Assembly (NCBI GenBank): GCA_021372515.1
Contig: JAJFUG010000150.1
Location: forward strand, 1 to 8,190
Direction: 5' to 3'
Source: a bacterium
GTDB taxonomy: Bacteria; Gemmatimonadota; Glassbacteria; GWA2-58-10
DNA: 8,190 nt
Below, piece after piece: positions 3,883 through 8,190 of this stretch (within the stretch, counting starts at the first letter, position 1; the number at the start of each line of letters is the position of its first letter). Under the pieces are notes generated by a model that saw only the letters and a program-made list of their open reading frames with translations, ran no database searches and was not told where the DNA came from. A program made the position numbers and the translations under genes.

Positions 3883-5175
3883 CTACTTTTTCTCGAAATC
3901 GTAGCTTTCGCCCTCCAGACGGTAGAGGGTCTCGCCGGCCTTGGGCACGAACAGCACACCCTCGTCCTCGCGGTCCTTCCACTCGTCCAGGTTGATCGTG
4001 GCCGGGTCACGGTAGCCCAGGTTGATCTGCGCGCAGCGCTCGGGCGGGATTTTCGTGGCCAGGATAACGTTCACGTTGCACTTTTCCACACCGTTTACAT
4101 ACGTCCCGCCGCCGCGCACATGGGTGCTGTGGGCCAGGATCCCGCGGGGCACGTCGGCGAATTTCTCCATCTGGGCCATGAAATAATCCCGCGTGTGGTA
4201 GCCCACCCGGTCGAGCAGCTTGCCGTGGGTGTAGCTCACCTCGTCGATATGCGGGGCGTAGATTATCAGCTCGCCGCCCGGCTCGATCACCGGCTCCAGC
4301 TTGTACATCACCTTGCCCGCCACCCAGATGTCATCGTACATGGCCGGGGCCACGCCCAGCACGCGCTTGTACTTGCGTTGCGTGTAGCGGATATGGAGCT
4401 GGGCGCTCAGGTCGGCGGCGCGGCTCCAGGCCTCTCGGGTCGGCCCGATGAAAAGCCCGGCCAGCTTGCCGCCCTTTTCCACCATGTCAAAGTTCGTGAC
4501 CGGCACGGGGATGAACTCGGCCGCGCGGTCGACCACCTTGCGCGTGGGGGTCCACTTGTTGCCGTTGATCAGCGGGTTCGTTATCACCGCGCCCAGCCAG
4601 TGGAAAAAGTGCAGCAGCTCATCGCCCGAGATGCCGGGGAAGAAATACTTGTTGCCGCCGGAGAACCCCACCACCTCGTGGGGGAAAGTCGGCCCCAGGA
4701 TCACCAGGTGGTCGTAATCGAAGATCATCCGGTTGATCGGAACCTTCAGCTCCTCGCGGAACAGGCCGCCGCTGATCTTCTCGATCTCATCCGCGCTGAT
4801 CGTGCCGATCTGGGTGAACGTGCCGGGGAGGTCCCAGCGGTGGTTGTGTATCGTCACGTCCGGGTAGTCGCGCTTCAGGGCCTCGGGGCTCATTCCCACG
4901 CGCGCAGCGATCTTTTCCTCGCTCATCGGATGGTGCGTGCCCAGGGCGATCAGGTAGTCCAGCTTCTTCACCCGGCCCTTGAGGTGCTTGTAGAAAATGG
5001 GGAACATCAGGTCTATCGGCACGGTGCGGGTGCTGTCCGGGATGATGACCAGCAGGCGCTTGCCAGTCAGGTCCATCTTTCCGAAAGCCTCGGCGCAGAG
5101 GGCCTCGGCCTCGGCCGCCCCGATCAGGGTCCCGTCGGCGTACCCCTTGCCGATCACGTCGAATTCGTGAGCCAT
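3883..5175 (-). CDS. LarA-family nickel-pincer racemase/epimerase
   Basis: A 430-residue LarA superfamily protein (lactate racemase is about 424). The ATG at 5175 follows an AGGAG site (5183-5187, 7 bases away); earlier in-frame codons run back into the repeat element, so the longer reading is rejected. LarA binds a nickel-pincer nucleotide covalently on a lysine and racemises 2-hydroxy acids by hydride transfer. The matching residues are present with correct spacing: D47/R50 in PDSTR, H81 in GTHHPM (LarA H108), H166 in FPHEVVGFSGGNK (H174), K176 in the same motif (cofactor lysine K184), and H192 in LLHFFHW (nickel ligand H200). The Rossmann-like N-terminal domain ends near 290; the C-terminal domain follows. 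It is the last gene of the uronate cluster. LarA homologues include lactate, malate and gluconate enzymes; here an aldonate or uronate-derived hydroxy acid is my inference. The cofactor biosynthesis genes larB, larC and larE are not in this window. Confidence 0.92.
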   Translation of the reverse strand: MAHEFDVIGKGYADGTLIGAAEAEALCAEAFGKMDLTGKRLLVIIPDSTRTVPIDLMFPIFYKHLKGRVKKLDYLIALGTHHPMSEEKIAARVGMSPEALKRDYPDVTIHNHRWDLPGTFTQIGTISADEIEKISGGLFREELKVPINRMIFDYDHLVILGPTFPHEVVGFSGGNKYFFPGISGDELLHFFHWLGAVITNPLINGNKWTPTRKVVDRAAEFIPVPVTNFDMVEKGGKLAGLFIGPTREAWSRAADLSAQLHIRYTQRKYKRVLGVAPAMYDDIWVAGKVMYKLEPVIEPGGELIIYAPHIDEVSYTHGKLLDRVGYHTRDYFMAQMEKFADVPRGILAHSTHVRGGGTYVNGVEKCNVNVILATKIPPERCAQINLGYRDPATINLDEWKDREDEGVLFVPKAGETLYRLEGESYDFEKK

Positions 5176-5230
5176 GTTGTTTCTCCTGCGATCAGAAAAC
5201 ACGGGCGACCGCATGGACCGCCCCGAGATG

Positions 5231-5361
5231 TGATGACCCCGCGTGTAGGGGCGGCCCCCCGTGGCCGCCCGAATAATACTGGCAGGCACAGGGGCCTGCC
5301 CCCTACGGGTAGCGGTTCAGACGGTTGCGAGCCCTGAGGGCACGGCATGCCGTGTCCCTAC
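5231..5361. repeat. Composite three-hairpin REP-like element, copy 1
   Basis: This element fills most of the HAD-LarA gap. It has three GC-rich inverted repeats in fixed order: GGGCGGCC/GGCCGCCC (5249-5270), GGCAGGC/GCCTGCC (5281-5300) and the palindrome CACGGCATGCCGTG (5341-5354). A second copy with the same order lies at 6356-6484; 34 consecutive bases (5241-5274) are identical between them. Arrangement and intergenic location resemble REP or MITE-type elements. No coding capacity is evident, and no terminal target duplication was recognised. Confidence 0.85.
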
Positions 5362-5399
5362 ATTCAAATACACCGTAATACAATCTTCTGGGCCCCTTT
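5362..5399. other. Short spacer between REP-like copy 1 and the HAD gene
   Basis: An AT-richer spacer immediately downstream of the HAD stop codon on the minus strand. I see no convincing promoter for LarA here, so LarA is probably read through from the genes above it. Confidence 0.35.
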
Positions 5400-6284
5400 C
5401 TACTTCTTCCAGGGCGGCGTGTCCGGCAGAAGGGCCTCGAACTCCTCGATGAGCGCAGCCTCGTAGGCCCCGGCGTATGTGCCGGCGGTGAACCGGTCGA
5501 ACGCTTCTTTGTACAGGCGTTCCCAGCTCTTCTCCTCGGCCCCGGGGTTGATCGGGAAGAACAGGGCGTTGTTGGCCCGGGCGGCTTTCATGTCGCCGGG
5601 GGCGTCGCCGATCATCAGGATATTCTGCGGCGCGTACTTGCCCGCTGCGGCCAGAGCGAGGTGCTCTTTCTTGGAGCCCATTTCCTGGCCCGCGATCACC
5701 CGGGCGTAGCGGGCGATGTCATGCTCGGCCCACTCTTTTTCCAGGGCCGCGCCGGGAGTCGCCGAGACCACCACGATATCGGCCTTCTTGACGATCTTTT
5801 CCAGGCTCTCGCGCACGAACGAGAACGGCGAGCAGCCGTGCACCATCCAGTCCACGCTCTTGTTCACGGCCTCGCTCCAGGCCAGGTCACGCTTCAGGGC
5901 CGCGCTGCCGGTTTCCTCGACCGTTTTCTTGAGCGCGGGGTTGCCCAGGGCGGCGCCGGAGTCGGCCCACTTTTTCAGCTCGCTCAGGTCGGGCAGTTTC
6001 ACTCCGCTGGCCCGCACCTCGGGCCGCTCCGCGAGCAGCTCCATCACCATGAGCAGGGCCGGGAAACGGTTGATCCCGCGCCACTTGGAGTAGAGGTTCA
6101 CGAACTCGGCCGCCTCGCGCCCGTACTTGCTGATCGCCTGAAGGCCGTAGTGGAAAATGATGTTGGGGATGAAGCACTCTTTGTGCTTGAGCTCCATCGT
6201 GGGGAACGCGCAGCCGTCGGAATCGATCCCGACAAAGAAATTCTGCGTGGGTTTCAGCTCTTTCAGAGCGTCGTTGTGCGCCAT
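5400..6284 (-). CDS. HAD-superfamily hydrolase, probable sugar phosphatase
   Basis: A 294-residue haloacid dehalogenase-superfamily protein of unknown substrate. The ATG at 6284 begins MAHNDALKELKPTQNFF; a GGAG lies about 12 bases upstream, rather far for a ribosome site. HAD motifs are all present: motif I GIDSDGCAF with nucleophile D21 and acid/base D23; motif II VVVSATPG with S174; motif III lysine K205 or K206 in GSKKEH; motif IV MIGDAPGDMKAA with D227 and D231. The D-x-D form of motif I indicates phosphatase rather than dehalogenase chemistry. About 140 residues between motifs I and II form a large helical cap (C1 type) that would set specificity. The gene lies between an SDR and a LarA homologue in a uronate cluster, so a phosphorylated sugar or sugar acid is plausible, perhaps as metabolite repair. 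No signal peptide is seen, so it is cytoplasmic. I do not recognise a named gene. Confidence 0.88.
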   Translation of the reverse strand: MAHNDALKELKPTQNFFVGIDSDGCAFPTMELKHKECFIPNIIFHYGLQAISKYGREAAEFVNLYSKWRGINRFPALLMVMELLAERPEVRASGVKLPDLSELKKWADSGAALGNPALKKTVEETGSAALKRDLAWSEAVNKSVDWMVHGCSPFSFVRESLEKIVKKADIVVVSATPGAALEKEWAEHDIARYARVIAGQEMGSKKEHLALAAAGKYAPQNILMIGDAPGDMKAARANNALFFPINPGAEEKSWERLYKEAFDRFTAGTYAGAYEAALIEEFEALLPDTPPWKK

Positions 6285-6320
6285 TGAGGTTTCTTTCTCC
6301 GGCTTATGATCCTGGCAATT

Positions 6321-6349
6321 GCAGGGGAGGGTTTGAAACCCTCCCCTGC
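6321..6349. repeat. 29-base near-perfect palindrome
   Basis: GCAGGGGAGGGTTT (6321-6334) and AAACCCTCCCCTGC (6336-6349) are exact reverse complements around one central G. As RNA it would be a 12-13-bp hairpin with a tiny TGA loop. It lies 37 bases upstream of the HAD start, next to the REP-like element, and appears to be a separate palindromic unit. Confidence 0.8.
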
Positions 6350-6355
6350 GAAATA

Positions 6356-6484
6356 TGACGATCCTGCGTGTAGGGGCGGCCCCCCGTGGCCGCCCGAATT
6401 AAATGGGCAGGCACAGGGGCCTGCCCCTACGGATTGCAATCCAGCCGGTCGCGGATACTGAGGGCACGGTGCACCGTGCCCACA
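6356..6484. repeat. Composite three-hairpin REP-like element, copy 2
   Basis: This is the second copy of the element at 5231-5361, in the same orientation, between SDR and HAD. The first hairpin is identical in sequence. The second (GGGCAGGC with GCCTGCCC, about 6405-6426) differs by a base. The third is the perfect 20-base palindrome GGGCACGGTGCACCGTGCCC (6462-6481), whose centre differs from copy 1. Core changes in the third hairpin preserve symmetry, which suggests selection for, or origin from, paired structure rather than random decay. Confidence 0.85.
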
Positions 6485-6520
6485 TTTTCGAGTCGCAGGG
6501 AATAACCCAAGCTGCCGGGG

Positions 6521-7354
6521 TTACACTCCGCAGAAGCAGTTGAACCCGCCGTCAATCGCCACCACGGTGCCGGTGACAAAGCTCGAGGCGTCCGAGATCA
6601 GCCAGATCAGCGCGCCCAGCAGCTCGGACGGGTCGCCGTAGCGGGCCATCGGCGTGCTGGCGATGATCGACTTGCCGCGCGGGGTCATCTCGCCGGTCTT
6701 CTCGTCGGTCAACAGGAAACGGTTCTGCTCGGTGAGGAAAAATCCCGGCGCGAGGGCGTTGACCCGGATCTTCGGGCTGTAGTTCTGCGCCATGTGGATC
6801 GCCAGCCACTCGGTGAAATTGCTGATCGAGGCCTTGGCCGCGCTGTAGGCCAGCACCTTGGTCAGCGGGTGGAAAGCGCTCATGGAGCTGATATTGATCA
6901 CGTTGCCCACGCCGCGCTCGGCCATGGCCCGGCAGAAAATCTGGCTCGGCATGATCGTGCCCAGGCAGTTGAGGTCGAACACCCAGCGGATCGCCTGGTC
7001 CGGCAGGTCGAAAAACGAAAGTTCCGGGCTGGTGGTGGCCTCGCGCTTGTTGCCGCCCGCGCCGTTGATCAGCACATCCACCGGGCCCAGCTTGGCCACC
7101 ACGGACTCGTAGGCCTTCTCCACGCTCTCGCGCTTCAGGACATCCACGGCCACGGCCACGGCCTCGCCGCCCTGGGAGCGGACTTTCTTCGCCACCACCT
7201 CGGCCGCGTCCTCGCGCAGGTCGAGCACCGCAATGCGGGCCCCGGCCTGTCCCAACGCCTCGGCCATGCCGCTGCACAGGATTCCGCCGCCGCCGGTTAT
7301 CGCAATCACCTTGCCCGACACATCGAACATCTTTGCCACGTAATCGTTAGCCAT
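6521..7354 (-). CDS. SDR-family D-mannonate oxidoreductase (fructuronate reductase), YjmF/UxuB type
   Basis: A 277-residue short-chain dehydrogenase that should reduce D-fructuronate to D-mannonate with NAD(P)H (EC 1.1.1.57), a step of hexuronate catabolism. I chose the ATG at 7354 (MANDYVAKMF); AAAGGA lies about 10 bases upstream, whereas a GTG at 7363 is almost on top of that site. SDR motifs are the Gly-rich cofactor loop TGGGGILCSG (20-29), NGAGG (97-101), catalytic S157 in INISSMSA, and Y170-x3-K174 in AYSAAK. The stretch PGFFLTEQNRFLLTDEKTG (203-221) and TPMARYG are, as I recall, typical of the Bacillus YjmF-type mannonate oxidoreductases rather than general 3-ketoacyl reductases. The gene follows UxaE by 64 bases and fits its product. 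Gluconate 5-dehydrogenase-like activity is the main alternative. Confidence 0.85.
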   Translation of the reverse strand: MANDYVAKMFDVSGKVIAITGGGGILCSGMAEALGQAGARIAVLDLREDAAEVVAKKVRSQGGEAVAVAVDVLKRESVEKAYESVVAKLGPVDVLINGAGGNKREATTSPELSFFDLPDQAIRWVFDLNCLGTIMPSQIFCRAMAERGVGNVINISSMSAFHPLTKVLAYSAAKASISNFTEWLAIHMAQNYSPKIRVNALAPGFFLTEQNRFLLTDEKTGEMTPRGKSIIASTPMARYGDPSELLGALIWLISDASSFVTGTVVAIDGGFNCFCGV

Positions 7355-7418
7355 TCTTACCACATCCTTTCACATTCATTTGGATTCAAATCCCGCCGCA
7401 CACAGGGTGCGACGGCTT
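7355..7418 (-). other. UxaE-SDR spacer with imperfect hairpin
   Basis: The spacer holds an imperfect minus-strand hairpin (about 7396-7416, GCCGTCGCAC against GTGTGCGGC with a bulged T and one G-U pair, loop CCT). It has no T-run, so it is more likely an RNA processing or stability element than a terminator. The SDR ribosome site (AAAGGA) is at its downstream end. Confidence 0.35.
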
Positions 7419-8190
7419 TCAGTCACGGGAGGGAACTCCCAGGGTTTCCATATGACGGCCGATGTGGGAATCCAGCCGCTGGTAATAGTCTTCCTCATAC
7501 TTGTGCAGCGCGGCGAAGAAACGGTCGCGGTAGAGGTAGGATCCATCCGCGCGCTTGCCGCTCAGAAGCGAGCCATAGGTGATATGCAGAAGCTGACGCG
7601 GATCGACCGCTTCCATCAAGGCCGGCAGCTCGGAATCCTTGAGGTCTTTCAGGTCCGGAATGGCGGCCAGGTTGGTGGTCACGTGGTAGCTGGCACGGTC
7701 CTTCTCGAAATTCGCCAGGGCCGCCGCGTGCATCTCGCGGTAGAGCGCGGGCTCGCGGCCCGCGATCACCCGCACCGCCTCGAGCCAGCTCGTGCCCGCG
7801 GTCTTGAGGTGGAAATAGCCGCCGGTGTGCTTGCCCACCACCGGGAAAATCGAAAACTTGTCGCTGCCCGAGTGCACGCTCACCTTGTAGCCGCCCAGGC
7901 TGCGGGCGATCAGGGCGTGGGCGGCGAACTGCTCCTCGAACTTGGCTTTGTCGCCGCGATAGTCGATGCCTTTCTGGAACTCTCCGGTGAACTTGGGGGC
8001 CAGGCTCTGCCATTTCACCCCGCGGGCGGCCAGCTCCACGGCCACGAACACGTGGTCCTGCACCGTGGTGTCGGTCTCGGTCTCATCCACGCTGACCTCG
8101 AAATCGAACGATTCGAGCGGGTTGCCAGCGGCGGCGCTCAGCTCACGGTAGATCAGGGCCATGTGGGCCACGGCCTTGTGGTAGACCAGG
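7419..8190 (-). CDS. uxaE: Tagaturonate epimerase (UxaE family), 5' partial
   Basis: This is the C-terminal 257 residues of a UxaE-type tagaturonate epimerase, which interconverts D-tagaturonate and D-fructuronate (EC 5.1.2.7). The frame is open to the window edge (reading LVYHKAVAHMALIYREL), so the GTG at 8171 and the ATG nearby are internal codons and the start lies outside. Family-type segments, in order, are FDFEVSVDETETDTTVQDH, ARGVKWQSLAPKFTGEFQKG, LGGYKVSVHSGSDKFSIFP, a GGYFHLKTAGTSWLEAVRV stretch, FEKDRASYHVTTNLA, and LLHITYGSLL near the C-terminus. The HSGSDKF and KTAGTS blocks are the clearest marks. Family members are about 480 residues, so roughly half is visible. It is upstream of the fructuronate-reducing SDR, as in the Thermotoga-type galacturonate route. 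The kinase, dehydratase and uronate isomerase genes are not in this window. Confidence 0.87.
   Translation of the reverse strand, partial: LVYHKAVAHMALIYRELSAAAGNPLESFDFEVSVDETETDTTVQDHVFVAVELAARGVKWQSLAPKFTGEFQKGIDYRGDKAKFEEQFAAHALIARSLGGYKVSVHSGSDKFSIFPVVGKHTGGYFHLKTAGTSWLEAVRVIAGREPALYREMHAAALANFEKDRASYHVTTNLAAIPDLKDLKDSELPALMEAVDPRQLLHITYGSLLSGKRADGSYLYRDRFFAALHKYEEDYYQRLDSHIGRHMETLGVPSRD

Noticed and set aside
5176-5289. N-terminal extension of the LarA-like protein
   Set aside because: The extra 38 residues are translated from the REP-like element, are unlike any LarA N-terminus, and lack a ribosome site, while the ATG at 5175 has AGGAG at good spacing.
8171-8171. GTG at 8171 as the start of the UxaE gene
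   Set aside because: The frame stays open upstream to the window edge with family-like sequence, and the visible length is about half that of the family.

Overview
This is a GC-rich (roughly 60-65% in coding regions) bacterial chromosomal window interrupted by one clearly AT-richer stretch (about 2540-3880, near 40% GC in its one gene). The gene mix is a nickel-pincer LarA-type racemase, a UxaE tagaturonate epimerase, a YjmF-type mannonate oxidoreductase and paired secreted PHP proteins, with GC-rich palindromic intergenic repeats. This suggests an uncultured, carbohydrate-degrading environmental bacterium, perhaps from an FCB-like candidate phylum; the taxonomic guess is weak.

Layout. (1) 2-463, plus strand: the 3' part of a small membrane protein gene resembling the DUF6141 family. 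(2) 445-2459, minus strand: two tandem paralogous genes for exported PHP-domain (metal-dependent phosphoesterase) proteins, 44 bp apart, with a near-consensus sigma70-type promoter at 2510-2538. The last 19 bp of the downstream gene overlap tail-to-tail with the DUF6141-like gene. (3) 2540-3880: an AT-rich island holding a 10-bp-period tandem repeat array, a plus-strand gene for a coiled-coil plus HARE-HTH protein, two plus-strand tRNA-like sequences (one well folded, one with only canonical acceptor and T arms), several inverted repeats and a 16-bp perfect palindrome. (4) 3883-8190, minus strand: a four-gene hexuronate/aldonate cluster, transcribed UxaE (5' end outside the window), SDR mannonate oxidoreductase, HAD hydrolase, LarA-like racemase/epimerase. 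Two copies of a three-hairpin REP-like element sit in the two large gaps of this cluster, plus a separate near-perfect palindrome.

How the genes work together. UxaE should interconvert D-tagaturonate and D-fructuronate, and the SDR should reduce D-fructuronate to D-mannonate; this is the Thermotoga-type route of galacturonate use. The LarA homologue keeps every residue I can map to nickel-pincer cofactor and metal binding, and its position suggests it racemises or epimerises a 2-hydroxy acid such as an aldonate. The HAD enzyme is conserved at its catalytic motifs, but its substrate is not evident.

The most unusual material is the AT-rich island, where the phased repeat array, HARE-HTH gene and odd tRNA-like sequences lie together. 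I cannot show that these form one system; they could be the remains of an integrated element.
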